The notes: generated by a model not told the origin, from the sequence alone. A stretch of DNA of 64,000 nucleotides from Octadecabacter dasysiphoniae (GCF_021532615.1 NZ_JAKGAQ010000001.1:186001-250000); one strand, 5' to 3'; counted from the first letter of the stretch, positions 17,917-27,087 are shown. Program-made: numbers and translations.

Positions 17917-18833
17917 CAGTGCCCCCCCTCCGTGCCAAGTGAATAGAGTTCGGTGGGAACCAAAAGCAGATCAAGCGCCAGCTTACCGCAGACCACAAGA
18001 ACCATAATGGCCAGAAGGATGCGCAGTTGTTCTGCTTTCATCTTAACGCCGATGCGGGTTCCGATCTGCGCGCCGATCACACCGCCAACCAGCAGCAAAA
18101 CGGCCAGCACGATATCAACCGTAAAGTTGGTCGTTGCGTGCAGCATCGTGGTGAATGCGGTGACGAAAATAATCTGGAACAGGGATGTGCCGATCACGAC
18201 TTTCGTGGGCATCCCCAGCAGATAAATCATCGCAGGGACCATGATAAAGCCGCCACCAACACCCATGATCGCGGCCAACACGCCCACACACAGGCCAACG
18301 ATCACCGGCGGGATCACGGAAATATAAAGGCCGGACACACGGAATTTCATCTTAAGCGGAAGCGCGTGAACCAACCCATGCTTGCGGCGAACAGGCGGGG
18401 CACCGGGTGTTTTTGAACGGCGGATTGCACGCCAGCTTTCAATAAACATCAGCCCGCCGATAATCCCGAGGAACACGACATAGCAAAGCTTTACCAGCAA
18501 ATCGACCTGACCCAGCGATTTAAGATAGTTGAACAGCACCACACCCAAGGCGGCACCAATCAGGCCGCCAATCAGCAGCACTGTTCCCATCCTCAGATCT
18601 ACGGATTTTCGCCTTAAATGCGCCAAGACCCCTGAAAAAGAGGACGCAACAATCTGCACGGCTTCTGTCGCAACGGCCACGGCGGGTGGGATGCCGATGA
18701 AAAACAACAGCGGTGTCATCAAAAAGCCACCGCCAACGCCGAACATGCCCGACAGAATCCCGACGATTCCGCCCAATCCAAGCAGCAAAAACGCGTTAAC
18801 AGACACTTCGGCGATAGGGAGGTAGATTTGCAT
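17916..18833 (-). CDS. Sulfite exporter TauE/SafE (TSUP) family permease
   Basis: 305 residues with eight or nine transmembrane helices. The duplicated TSUP signature appears twice: LSGMFGVGGGFLMTPLLFFIGIP near the N-terminus and LAAIMGVGGGFIMVPAMIYLLGMP near the middle. Members export sulfite, sulfoacetate or related anions; the substrate here is unknown. First gene of a two-gene operon with the TIGR02186 protein. Its length (about 305 with a loop after helix 4) is typical of the alphaproteobacterial subgroup. Confidence 0.88.
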   Translation of the reverse strand: MQIYLPIAEVSVNAFLLLGLGGIVGILSGMFGVGGGFLMTPLLFFIGIPPAVAVATEAVQIVASSFSGVLAHLRRKSVDLRMGTVLLIGGLIGAALGVVLFNYLKSLGQVDLLVKLCYVVFLGIIGGLMFIESWRAIRRSKTPGAPPVRRKHGLVHALPLKMKFRVSGLYISVIPPVIVGLCVGVLAAIMGVGGGFIMVPAMIYLLGMPTKVVIGTSLFQIIFVTAFTTMLHATTNFTVDIVLAVLLLVGGVIGAQIGTRIGVKMKAEQLRILLAIMVLVVCGKLALDLLLVPTELYSLGTEGGH

Positions 18834-18917
18834 GACAACTCCTTACGCCCGCAACCGCCCCCATTTCAACGGCCAAATTCACCGCGTTGGTAAGACCAGA
18901 CGTCTCACTGGGTGAGA

Positions 18918-19730
18918 TTACATGATTTTTATCTTGGGCAGTGCCGCCCGCAGGACTTTTTCCAATTTCGCAGCGCCCAAAGGTGCCATCGCTTTTGTGT
19001 GTTCATGGCTGATGGATTCGTCGGACATTCCGGCGGCCATATTTGTGATCGTCGAAATCGCCGCGCAGCGCAGGCCAAGAAAGCGGCCAAGGATGACCTC
19101 GGGCACTGTGGACATGCCAACAGCATCCGCGCCAAGTGTTTTGATCGCGTTAATTTCAGCCACGGTTTCGAACGACGGGCCAGAATACCACGCATAAATG
19201 CCGCTGTGCATTTCGACCTTGGTGTCCATTGCGGCGCGGGTCAGGATTTCGCGCAACGCGGGGTCGTAGCAATCCTTCATCGGCACGAACCGCGCGTCGG
19301 ACTGTTCACCGATCAAGGGGTTCAACCCGCTGAAATTGATATGATCCGACAGGCACATGATCGCGCCCGTCGGCATATCCGGCACCATGGATCCGGCCGC
19401 GTTTGTGGCGATCATCGTCGTACCACCCAGCGCCTTTAGCACCTCAAGCGGCAGACGCATCGCATCGCCCCGCCCGCTTTCATAATAATGCGCACGGCCC
19501 CCAAACACGGCAACGCGCACGCCTTCAAGGTCGCCAATCACCAGATTGGGATTGTGGCCGGACACGCCCGCATGGGGAAAGCCCTCAAGTTCATCGTAAG
19601 GAATGGCAATGCCTTCAACCGCGCCCGCCAAATGCCCCAGACCTGACCCAAGGATCAGACCAATCGATACCGGTTCATCCCCGGCAATCTGGCGGATTTT
19701 ATCCGCCAGTTCCTCAGCGTTCCTTGACAT
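18918..19730 (-). CDS. Purine-nucleoside phosphorylase (PNP class, inosine/guanosine)
   Basis: 270 residues from the ATG at 19730, which is preferred to the open-frame ATG at 19772 because the family starts near there and the segment ahead overlaps the permease gene. Motifs: GLILGSGLGHLA (phosphate loop), GRAHYYESG, TNAAGSM (phosphate/ribose), YAWYSGPSFET and the purine-site segment GMSTVPEVILGR. This trimeric-type PNP is a different fold family from the DeoD above. It overlaps the end of the upstream permease gene by 17 bases and closes the BMP-type ABC operon, arguing that the transporter imports purine nucleosides. Confidence 0.92.
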   Translation of the reverse strand: MSRNAEELADKIRQIAGDEPVSIGLILGSGLGHLAGAVEGIAIPYDELEGFPHAGVSGHNPNLVIGDLEGVRVAVFGGRAHYYESGRGDAMRLPLEVLKALGGTTMIATNAAGSMVPDMPTGAIMCLSDHINFSGLNPLIGEQSDARFVPMKDCYDPALREILTRAAMDTKVEMHSGIYAWYSGPSFETVAEINAIKTLGADAVGMSTVPEVILGRFLGLRCAAISTITNMAAGMSDESISHEHTKAMAPLGAAKLEKVLRAALPKIKIM

Positions 19731-20874
19731 AGGGCTGTCCTCCCGCGCGCGGTGGAATGGCCTTGCCGACAAATCCCGCCAACACGATGACCACGAACAG
19801 ATAGGGCAGGGATTGGATCAATTGGCTGGGCACGCGCACGGTTTCAAACAATGCGGCAATCGCCCCGATCTCGTCGCTCATTTCGCCCCGCCACGCGAGC
19901 AGCGCAACCAGCGCCAACACCAATGACAAACCACCCAGAACAATGACATCGATTTTGTCTTTGCGCAGGGCATAGGCCGTCATTGCAACGCCGCTGCCAA
20001 TCAGCAGAACCATGATCCAGACGACCCGCAATTCCAGACGCGGAAATTGGATGTCGATGGCAAAGAACAGGCTGAACAGCAAACACGCGCCAAGCGCATG
20101 CCAAGGCCGCCATTTCGCAAAAATCAACGCAGCCAGCGCGATGAACCCACGGTTCGCGGTCATGTCTTTTGTGAAACCGGCCTGCACAGCGGTGGACAGA
20201 TAAGCGCCTGCAATACCGCACAAAATCCCGCAAATCGCGACCGCTGCAAATCGAAGCCGAACAACAGAAATTCCTGCTGTGTCCACGGCCTCGGGTGCTT
20301 CACCAACCGCGCGCAAACGCAGGCCGAACCGTGTGCGATACAAAATCCACCAGCTCAGCGGGACTGTCAAAAGACCAAGGTACACAAGGATCGAATGACC
20401 CGACACGAATTCGGAATAAAATTGCATCCCCGGTGAGGCCTGCATTTTGTCGCGAAACCGCGTCAGCGCGCCCGGAAAATCCAACCCGTTAAACCGCGCA
20501 TCATTGGGCAGGGACGGCGTCCGCCCGCCTTGGGCAAACCAGCCTTGGGCGATCACAACCGTTAACCCGGCCGCGAAAAAGTTAATGGCGACGCCCGAAA
20601 TCAGCTGATTGCCCTTGAACGTGATCGACGCCAATCCGTGGATCACAGACAGCAGAACCGAAATCCCGATGCCCGCCAAAAGGCCGAGCCAGACGTTTCC
20701 GGATGCGAACGACACGGCGGCAGACAAGAACGCGGCGGCCAGCATTTTGCCCTCAAGGCCGATGTCAAAAATGCCGGCGCGTTCGGAAAACAATCCCGCC
20801 AAACAGGCCAGCAACAGCGGGATCGCCATGCGGACGGATGCATCACCAAGCTGGACAAATGTGAAGAAATCCAT
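19714..20874 (-). CDS. BMP-family ABC transporter permease with an inserted membrane segment
   Basis: 386 residues, second permease of a nucleoside-type importer (Pfam BPD_transp_2). Recognisable blocks: MAIPLLLACLAGLFSERAG with GIFDIGLEGKML, GVAINFFAAGLTV, and LRAVGEAPEAVDTAGISV. Relatives are usually about 310-330 residues; here an extra stretch of about 70 residues with two likely transmembrane helices lies between the LGACLLFSLFFAID helix and the conserved C-terminal QSLPYLFVVIVLAG segment. Two bases separate it from the preceding permease gene. Confidence 0.88.
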   Translation of the reverse strand: MDFFTFVQLGDASVRMAIPLLLACLAGLFSERAGIFDIGLEGKMLAAAFLSAAVSFASGNVWLGLLAGIGISVLLSVIHGLASITFKGNQLISGVAINFFAAGLTVVIAQGWFAQGGRTPSLPNDARFNGLDFPGALTRFRDKMQASPGMQFYSEFVSGHSILVYLGLLTVPLSWWILYRTRFGLRLRAVGEAPEAVDTAGISVVRLRFAAVAICGILCGIAGAYLSTAVQAGFTKDMTANRGFIALAALIFAKWRPWHALGACLLFSLFFAIDIQFPRLELRVVWIMVLLIGSGVAMTAYALRKDKIDVIVLGGLSLVLALVALLAWRGEMSDEIGAIAALFETVRVPSQLIQSLPYLFVVIVLAGFVGKAIPPRAGGQPYVKER

Positions 20875-20876
20875 GG

Positions 20877-21974
20877 TTATTCCCCCGCCCGTTGGCTGCG
20901 CAAGAACAGCTTTTCGATGGGTGCGCGCACCATTTCATCCAAAGCACCCGTGAACATGATCACCAAGGCTTGGATCACCACAACGATCTGCACGGGGATT
21001 GACGTCGCCGCCGACAATTCCGCCCCGCCCTGATACAGCGCACCGAACAAAAGCGCTGCAATAACAATGCCAACAGGATGATTGCGCCCCATCAAGGCCA
21101 CGGCGATCCCGATAAAGCCCGCACCACCCGCAGCATTATCCACCAGCTGCGGGGAATTGATCCCCATCGTGTTGTTCACCGCCATCAATCCGGCCAATCC
21201 GCCCGAAATCAGCAAAGCCACCATCGTAATATTCACCGCCGAAATACCCGCATATTTCGCAGCTGATTCAGATTTACCGAAAGAGCGGATTTCATAGCCA
21301 AGCCGCGTGTGCCAGATCAGCGCCCAGACCCCGACACAAGCAATCAGCGCCAAAAAGATTGAGATATTGACGGGAGAGCGCCCGAACATCTCAGATCCGA
21401 ACATTTGCGCGACATCATGCAGGGATGGCAGGTGCGTGGCGGCGGGGAACACGGCTGTCGCGACTTGCATTTCCCCGATGGGTTTCATCGGACCGCTGAG
21501 GAAAAAGATTAACAGGCCAGAGGCCATAAAGTTAAACATAATCGTCGTGATCACGATGTGACTGCCGCGCCGCGCCTGTAAATAGGCCGGGATCACCACC
21601 CAAAGCGCGCCGAATATCGCCGCTGCCGTGGCCCCCGCAATCAGTGCCAGTGACCAGTGCGGCAGGGGCACGTAAAGGCACACAATCGCAGCCCCCAAGC
21701 CCCCCAAAAGCACCTGACCCTCACCACCGATATTGAACAAAGACGCATGAAACGCGACGGCCACGGCCAGCCCCGTAAAGATGAAATTCGTCGCGTAAAA
21801 CAACGTGTACCCAAGGAAATCAGACGTGCCGACCGCGCCGTAGGCCATCAGCTTTAGCGCGTCCCACGGGTTTTGCCCCACGGCCACAAACACAATCGCG
21901 GAAATGATCGCCGCAAGCAGCAATGACACCACCGGCACCAGCACAACATCAGCCCACTTTGGCATAGCGTCCAT
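20877..21974 (-). CDS. BMP-family ABC transporter permease
   Basis: 365 residues, about nine transmembrane helices. The signature segments FHASLFNIGGEGQVLLGG and GYEIRSFGKSESAAKYAGIS identify a BPD_transp_2 permease of the YufP/NupP group, working as a heterodimer with the next permease. The C-terminal part VGIVIAALLFGALYQGG is typical. It overlaps the ATPase gene stop by one base, so expression is coupled. Imported substrate likely nucleosides, judged from the PNP in the operon. Confidence 0.9.
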   Translation of the reverse strand: MDAMPKWADVVLVPVVSLLLAAIISAIVFVAVGQNPWDALKLMAYGAVGTSDFLGYTLFYATNFIFTGLAVAVAFHASLFNIGGEGQVLLGGLGAAIVCLYVPLPHWSLALIAGATAAAIFGALWVVIPAYLQARRGSHIVITTIMFNFMASGLLIFFLSGPMKPIGEMQVATAVFPAATHLPSLHDVAQMFGSEMFGRSPVNISIFLALIACVGVWALIWHTRLGYEIRSFGKSESAAKYAGISAVNITMVALLISGGLAGLMAVNNTMGINSPQLVDNAAGGAGFIGIAVALMGRNHPVGIVIAALLFGALYQGGAELSAATSIPVQIVVVIQALVIMFTGALDEMVRAPIEKLFLRSQRAGE

Positions 21975-23515
21975 TACGCGGCCTCCCCGTCTTTCATGCC
22001 AGCCATCAGCAGGCCCAGCTCTTTTTCATTGGTTTGATCTGGCAGGCGTTCGCCCATGATCTGGCCATCAAACATCACGGCGATCCGGTCAGACAGCCCC
22101 ATGATTTCCTCAAGCTCGACCGACACCAGCAGAATCGCTTTGCCTTGGTCACGCAGGGCCACGATCTGTTGGTGGATAAATTCAATCGCGCCGATGTCGA
22201 CGCCGCGTGTGGGCTGCCCCACGAGCAGTAAATCAGGGTCGCGTTCAATCTCGCGCGCCACAACGATTTTCTGCTGGTTGCCGCCTGAAAAATTCTTCGC
22301 CGCGAGCAGTGGATTGGGCGGGCGCACATCAAAGCGGCCCATTTTTTCCTGCGCGTCTTTTAGAATGGCGGCGTTGTCCATCAACAAACCATTGCGCTGA
22401 TATTTCGGATCGTGGTGGTAGCCGAACGCGGTGTTTTCCCACGCGGTAAAATCCATGATCAGGCCTTCGTGCTGGCGGTCTTCCGGAACGTGGGCGATGC
22501 CACGCGCACGCCGCGACTGCCCGTCAGAATACGCGCCCGTCAGATCAATCGGGTCCCCGTTCAACAGAATTTCTCCGGTGGCCTTTTCATAACCGCCCAA
22601 CACCTCAAGCAATTCGGATTGCCCGTTGCCAGACACCCCCGCAATGCCAAGGATTTCACCCGCCCGCACCTGAAACGACACACCCTTAAGGCGGTGCACA
22701 CCCTTGTCATCGGTGATGTTCAGATCGCGCACATCCAGCACGACGTCTTTGGGCTGTGCTGGCACTTTATCCACCCGCAACAATACCTTACGCCCCACCA
22801 TCCGTTCCGCGAGATCGGCGGGGTTGGTGTCGGATGTCTTCACCGTTGCCATCATTTCACCGCGCCGCATGACGGACACCGTGTCGGTGATATCCATAAT
22901 CTCGCGCAGCTTGTGGGTGATCAGGATGATGGTTTTACCTTCTTCTTTCAAACGCCCCAAAATGCGGAACAGCTGATCGGCCTCTGCCGGGGTCAACACG
23001 CCCGTGGGTTCATCCAAAATCAGGATATCGGCCTGACGATACAACGCCTTGAGGATTTCAACACGCTGCTGCATCCCCACGCCGATGTCTTCGATAATGG
23101 CGTCCGGATCAACGTTGAGCTCATATTCCGTCGCCAGTGATTTCAACTGCTTACGTGCCTTGGCAAGGCTGGGGCGCAGCAGTGCACCATCCTCAGCGCC
23201 AAGAACGACGTTCTCCAACACGCTAAAATTCTTCACCAGTTTGAAGTGCTGGAACACCATCCCGATTCCGGCTGCAATCGCCGCCTGACTGTCGGGGATT
23301 TCCGTCTTCTGCCCGCTGATAAACACCTCACCCGCGTCGGCCTTGTAGAACCCGTACAGGATCGACATCAGCGTGGATTTCCCGGCGCCGTTTTCACCGA
23401 TAATTCCGTGGATCGTTCCGGGCATCACGCGGATGGAAATGTCTTTGTTGGCTTGCACTGGCCCGAAAGCCTTTGAAATTCCGACCAGTTCAATCGCGGG
23501 GGCAATGTCGCTCAT
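21974..23515 (-). CDS. BMP-family ABC transporter ATP-binding protein (two domains)
   Basis: 513 residues, fused double ATPase of the sugar/nucleoside type. N-terminal domain: Walker A GENGAGKST near 40, signature region GVGMQQRVEILKAL, Walker B ILILDEPTGVLTP. C-terminal domain: degenerate Walker A GVSGNGQSE, signature NFSGGNQQKIVVARE, Walker B DLLLVGQPTRGVD. The replaced residues in the second Walker A are usual for this family, which hydrolyses at one site. The N-terminus overlaps the NTF2-like gene (ATGA) and the C-terminus overlaps the permease start. Confidence 0.93.
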   Translation of the reverse strand: MSDIAPAIELVGISKAFGPVQANKDISIRVMPGTIHGIIGENGAGKSTLMSILYGFYKADAGEVFISGQKTEIPDSQAAIAAGIGMVFQHFKLVKNFSVLENVVLGAEDGALLRPSLAKARKQLKSLATEYELNVDPDAIIEDIGVGMQQRVEILKALYRQADILILDEPTGVLTPAEADQLFRILGRLKEEGKTIILITHKLREIMDITDTVSVMRRGEMMATVKTSDTNPADLAERMVGRKVLLRVDKVPAQPKDVVLDVRDLNITDDKGVHRLKGVSFQVRAGEILGIAGVSGNGQSELLEVLGGYEKATGEILLNGDPIDLTGAYSDGQSRRARGIAHVPEDRQHEGLIMDFTAWENTAFGYHHDPKYQRNGLLMDNAAILKDAQEKMGRFDVRPPNPLLAAKNFSGGNQQKIVVAREIERDPDLLLVGQPTRGVDIGAIEFIHQQIVALRDQGKAILLVSVELEEIMGLSDRIAVMFDGQIMGERLPDQTNEKELGLLMAGMKDGEAA

Positions 23516-23877
23516 TCAGGGGCTCCCGTGCCGACGAAACCTGCGATCATGGTCAGTTTGCCATCCGCCGCGTCGCTGAAATAGGTGCCGTGTTGCACCA
23601 TCAGCGATCCGTCCGGCCCCATGCCGCCAAACGCGACGATGCTGCGGGCGTAGCCGTTGACCTCATCTGATGACACGACGCTGGCCGTCCATCCCGGCGC
23701 GTTGGCGCTGAACATGGCGACGTAATCGGACACCGCATCGTGTCCGGCCAAACGGCCCCCGCTGCGCGGATCGGAATAGGTGATGTCGGCGGAACAGGCG
23801 GCGGCGATTTTCGCGGATCTCTCGGTTGCATCTGTGATGCTCCAAGCCTCGAAAAATGTGGTCAATGCGTCGCTCAT
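23512..23877 (-). CDS. NTF2-like (SnoaL-type) protein
   Basis: 121 residues from the ATG at 23877 (MSDALTTFFEAW); the earlier ATG at 23934 lies within a terminator hairpin and is not used. The fold is suggested by the N-terminal helix TTFFEAWSITDATER, the strand ADITYSDPRSGGRLAGHDAV and further strands, a cone-like ligand pocket as in the NTF2/SnoaL superfamily. No catalytic residues can be named. It sits between the binding-protein gene and the ATPase of the nucleoside importer, overlapping the latter by four bases. Confidence 0.75.
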   Translation of the reverse strand: MSDALTTFFEAWSITDATERSAKIAAACSADITYSDPRSGGRLAGHDAVSDYVAMFSANAPGWTASVVSSDEVNGYARSIVAFGGMGPDGSLMVQHGTYFSDAADGKLTMIAGFVGTGAPE

Positions 23878-23892
23878 ATCGTGCCCCCGTTT

Positions 23893-23928
23893 ATTAAAAA
23901 GGGCCGCCCCGATCCCTCGGTGCGGCCC
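23893..23928 (-). terminator. Intrinsic terminator after the BMP binding-protein gene
   Basis: On the minus strand a 12-bp stem (23917-23928 with 23901-23912, one mismatch), a four-base loop and a TTTTTAAT tail. It lies 22 bases downstream of the binding-protein stop and before the rest of the transporter operon, so it probably reduces expression of ATPase and permeases relative to the binding protein. Confidence 0.9.
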
Positions 23929-23950
23929 AATCACTGTGTGTTAACCCGTC

Positions 23951-24958
23951 TTAGAATTCAAGCACTGGGCAGGTTTCGTCGGACATGTAGTCATGCACCG
24001 TCAGGTCACCGGCTGTGATGGATGCAGCAGCCGCATCGACCATTTCCTGCATTTCAGCGGACACCAGTTCTGCGTTGAATTCGTCGAGCGCGTAGCCAAC
24101 ACCACCGTTGCCGATGCCCATGACGTTGAAGCCTGGTTCAACCATATCGCCAGCAGCGAAGCTTTCATAAACCGCGTTATCAACGCGCTTCATCATGGAT
24201 GTAAGAACCTGACCCGGGTGCAGGTAGTTCTGGTTCGCATCAACACCGATGGACAAGATGCCTTCGTCTGCTGCTGTCTGAAGAACACCGATACCGGTGC
24301 CGCCCGCGGCTGCAAACACAACGTCAGAGCCCTGGGAAATCTGGGACAACGTCAGCTCGGACCCTTTTACGGGGTCATTCCAAGCGGATGGTGTTGTGCC
24401 GGTCATGTTGGCAATGACAGTCGCGTCAGGGTTAGCGGCCAATGCACCTTGTGCGTAGCCACAGGCAAAACGGCGGATCAGCGGAATATCCATGCCGCCC
24501 ACGAAGGACACGACGTCAGTTTCGGATGCTTCAGCAGCCATCATGCCCACGAGGAACGAACCCTCGTGCTCGTTGAAGACAACGGAACGCACGTTTGGCG
24601 CATCAACGACCATGTCGATGATCACGAATTTCGTGTCAGGGTAATCCACAGCGGCCGTACCGAGAGCAGTGGCCCAGGAAAAACCGGCCATGACAATTGG
24701 GTTGTTGCCGTCTTCGGCAAAGCGACGGATCGCCTGTTCGCGCTGTGCATCTGCTGTGATTTCGAATTCAGCGAATTCAGAACCATTTTCTTCGGCCCAA
24801 CGCTGTGCGCCATTGAACGCAGATTCGTTGAAGGATTTGTCGAACTTACCGCCAAGATCATAAATGATCGCAGGGCCGGCCGAATGGCCGTCTGCAAAAG
24901 CGGACCCAGCCACCAGTGCCAGCGCGGTTGTCGCGCCAAGGATTTTCGTGAACGTCAT
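23951..24958 (-). CDS. BMP-family ABC transporter substrate-binding protein
   Basis: 335 residues with a signal peptide (about 1-22, ending GSAFA). The BMP/Med domain is shown by YDLGGKFDKSFNESAFNGAQRW near the N-terminus, the two-lobed binding-protein pattern, and the conserved VFNEHEGSFLVGMMAA and VFAAAGGTGIGVLQTAADEG. BMP proteins bind purine nucleosides. It is a periplasmic protein without a lipobox. Head of the operon: SBP, NTF2-like, ATPase, two permeases, PNP, with a terminator after the SBP. Confidence 0.94.
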   Translation of the reverse strand: MTFTKILGATTALALVAGSAFADGHSAGPAIIYDLGGKFDKSFNESAFNGAQRWAEENGSEFAEFEITADAQREQAIRRFAEDGNNPIVMAGFSWATALGTAAVDYPDTKFVIIDMVVDAPNVRSVVFNEHEGSFLVGMMAAEASETDVVSFVGGMDIPLIRRFACGYAQGALAANPDATVIANMTGTTPSAWNDPVKGSELTLSQISQGSDVVFAAAGGTGIGVLQTAADEGILSIGVDANQNYLHPGQVLTSMMKRVDNAVYESFAAGDMVEPGFNVMGIGNGGVGYALDEFNAELVSAEMQEMVDAAAASITAGDLTVHDYMSDETCPVLEF

Positions 24959-25120
24959 AAAACTCTCCCAAGTATCTTGTTGGAGGGCCGCATGTCCTGC
25001 GGTCCCCGATCCCAGTCTTGCCGTTACAGCGGACTGATTTTTCGATCATGGGGTAAATTAGGCAATGTCAGGCACGGAAGATCAACCGATTCTTGCCAGA
25101 TCAGCGCCGATGCCGCGTGA

Positions 25121-25546
25121 TTAGGCAGGCGACGCGGGGGAAAGCACGGCTTTCATGCAGATCGCGGTCGTACCGTTCTTGTAATAGTTGTTGCGCAGCG
25201 CAAAGCCGGTGAACCCGCAGCGCGCATAAAGGGCGCGCGCGGCGGTGTTTTGGTCGGACACGTCTAAAAAGACTTCTTCGACATTCACGGCCTTCAGGTG
25301 GCGCAGCGCATCGCGCAACACCGCCGTCGCGCGCCCTTGCCGTTGAATGTCGGGATGCGTGGCCAGCGTTAGAATTTCCGCCTCTGGTCCGGCAAGACGC
25401 ACCAGAACGAAACACTTTTCGGTCCCGATCACCAATGTCTTTGGATCAGTAAGGTATTCAGCAAAATCGCCCGCGCCCCATCCTGCTTGCGGTCCGAACG
25501 CCGCCTTATGCGTCCCGGCAAGCGCGTGTGGCGACACGTCACTCAT
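25121..25546 (-). CDS. rimI: Ribosomal protein alanine N-acetyltransferase (GNAT)
   Basis: 141 residues with GNAT features: LTLATHPDIQRQGRATAVLRDALRHL (acetyl-CoA-binding motif A, Q/R-x-x-G-x-A variant) and VSDQNTAARALYARCGF in motif B. The family acetylates the N-terminus of ribosomal protein S18 or Nt-Ala substrates. It overlaps tsaB by four bases, a gene pair commonly found together in proteobacteria, which supports RimI over other GNAT proteins. Confidence 0.85.
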   Translation of the reverse strand: MSDVSPHALAGTHKAAFGPQAGWGAGDFAEYLTDPKTLVIGTEKCFVLVRLAGPEAEILTLATHPDIQRQGRATAVLRDALRHLKAVNVEEVFLDVSDQNTAARALYARCGFTGFALRNNYYKNGTTAICMKAVLSPASPA

Positions 25547-26121
25547 GGCAATATCACGGGCGGTTGTTCGCGCGGCGGCGCGGCGTCAGGCGGTTTGACG
25601 TACATCGGGGCAGGGCGCGGTGTATCTGCCCCTGCACGTTGCGCTGCGATCCGGGCAATGGCCGCGACATGATCCGCAACAGAATGATCCGCAGCATTCG
25701 CAAACGGGCCTGTCCCGTCCTGCGCCAAAATCGGGGCCGCCATTTTGTCAGGATCATACATATAAAACTGGTCGCGGGGCGCGGGCACCTTCGTTTGCGC
25801 CCAATTCGCCAGCTGCTGGGTGGTGTCAAACAGCGACACGCCCACCGCTTTGATCCCAAGGCCAAGGGCCAGACCACGCGCCGCACTGACGCTGATCCTG
25901 ATCCCGGTGAAATTCCCCGGCCCAACACCAACGCCGATCACATCAAGATCGGCCCATGTGGTGTTTTGTTCGCGCAACAGGTCTTCCAGCAGCACCATAA
26001 GGCGTTCGCCTTGCCCGCGTGCCATGTCTTCAACGCGGGTCGTAATCTGGCCATCACGCAGCAGCGCCGAGGCGCAAAACGGGCCTGATGTGTCAAAGGC
26101 AAGAAGTGTCTGATCAGTCAT
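25543..26121 (-). CDS. tsaB: tRNA threonylcarbamoyladenosine biosynthesis protein TsaB
   Basis: 192 residues. TsaB is the inactive ASKHA paralogue that partners TsaD and TsaE in making t6A at position 37 of ANN-decoding tRNAs. The N-terminus LLAFDTSGPFCASALLRDG and the block GVGVGPGNFTGIRISVSAARGLALGLG are diagnostic. Somewhat shorter than the E. coli protein (about 230) as usual in Rhodobacteraceae. It overlaps rimI downstream and the GFA gene upstream by 8 bases. Confidence 0.9.
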   Translation of the reverse strand: MTDQTLLAFDTSGPFCASALLRDGQITTRVEDMARGQGERLMVLLEDLLREQNTTWADLDVIGVGVGPGNFTGIRISVSAARGLALGLGIKAVGVSLFDTTQQLANWAQTKVPAPRDQFYMYDPDKMAAPILAQDGTGPFANAADHSVADHVAAIARIAAQRAGADTPRPAPMYVKPPDAAPPREQPPVILP

Positions 26122-26524
26122 CGCCAGCCTCGGCCAATCGCGTGCGGGCTGATGCGTCTTCGCGTGCCAACCCGTCCGGCAGATGCAACCAAGACGGCTG
26201 TGACGCCGCGTGGCAATGAAGCTGCGGCGCGTGGGCGTCTATGTCATCCAATATGCCAATCGGCACATAAATCTGGTCTGGTAAATAAGGAAACACAGCC
26301 GACAACGGCGATCCACATTTTTTGCAATTCACCCGTTCAACGCCGCTGGGGTGTCGTTTGGTGTTGGTGTGTCCGGTCACGTCCAGCGATGCAAAGGCCG
26401 CGAAGGCGGGCACTGCGGCCCCCGTCCAGCGTCGACAATCAGCGCAGTGGCAATACGCCACCGTCAGGGCAGGTGAACGCGTCGAAACATGACATTCGCC
26501 ACAGTAACACCGCCTGCCAACCAT
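26114..26524 (-). CDS. GFA/CENP-V family zinc protein
   Basis: 136 residues with the seven-cysteine pattern of the GFA family: CYCGECH (C-x-C-x-x-C) near residues 6-11, YCHCADC near 29-34, and CKKCG near 70-73, followed by a beta-rich core (QIYVPIGILDD). The founding member was described as a glutathione-dependent formaldehyde-activating enzyme, but most relatives have no proven activity. It precedes tsaB with an 8-base overlap and follows the Nfu gene by two bases, so it is probably in one operon with both. Confidence 0.85.
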   Translation of the reverse strand: MVGRRCYCGECHVSTRSPALTVAYCHCADCRRWTGAAVPAFAAFASLDVTGHTNTKRHPSGVERVNCKKCGSPLSAVFPYLPDQIYVPIGILDDIDAHAPQLHCHAASQPSWLHLPDGLAREDASARTRLAEAGDD

Positions 26525-26526
26525 CG

Positions 26527-27087
26527 CTACGCTGCGACTGGCCGAACTTCGACCACTTCGGGGATGTAGTGGCGCAGCAGGTTTTCGATGCCCATTTTCA
26601 ACGTCAGCGTCGAAGACGGGCAGCCAGCGCAGGCGCCTTGCATGTGCAGATAAACAACGCCGCGATCAAAACCGTGGAACGTGATGTCACCACCGTCTTG
26701 TGCCACCGCAGGGCGCACACGTGTATCCAGTAATTCTTTGATTTGATTGACGATTTCACCATCTTCGCCAGTGTGTTCCGCATGGCCCGATGCGGCCTGT
26801 TCGCCTTCGATAACGGGCGCGCCGGATTGGTAATGTTCCATGATCGCGCCAAGGATCGCAGGTTTGATGTGATCCCATTCCACCGCATCCGTTTTGGTGA
26901 CGGTCACAAAGTCGATGCCAAAGAACACCGCCGCAACACCGTCGACAGCAAAAATACGGCCCGCCAGCGGGCTTTTTCCCGCGGCTTCGGCACTTGGAAA
27001 ATCAGCCGTCCCAACCTCAAGCACATTTTGGCCGGGCAGGAATTTCAACGTCGCTGGGTTCGGGGTGGATTCGGTCTGGATGAACAT
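26527..27087 (-). CDS. NfuA/NifU-like iron-sulfur cluster carrier
   Basis: 186 residues from the ATG at 27087; longer upstream frames encode no family sequence. The N-terminal Nfu_N domain starts MFIQTESTPNPATLKFLPGQ, and the C-terminal NifU domain carries the cluster-binding CAGCPSS (C-x-x-C) after RPAVAQDGGDITFHGFD. Nfu proteins bind a [4Fe-4S] cluster as dimers and pass it to target enzymes; SdhB here is a plausible client, but that is inference. Two bases separate it from the GFA gene. Confidence 0.93.
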   Translation of the reverse strand: MFIQTESTPNPATLKFLPGQNVLEVGTADFPSAEAAGKSPLAGRIFAVDGVAAVFFGIDFVTVTKTDAVEWDHIKPAILGAIMEHYQSGAPVIEGEQAASGHAEHTGEDGEIVNQIKELLDTRVRPAVAQDGGDITFHGFDRGVVYLHMQGACAGCPSSTLTLKMGIENLLRHYIPEVVEVRPVAA

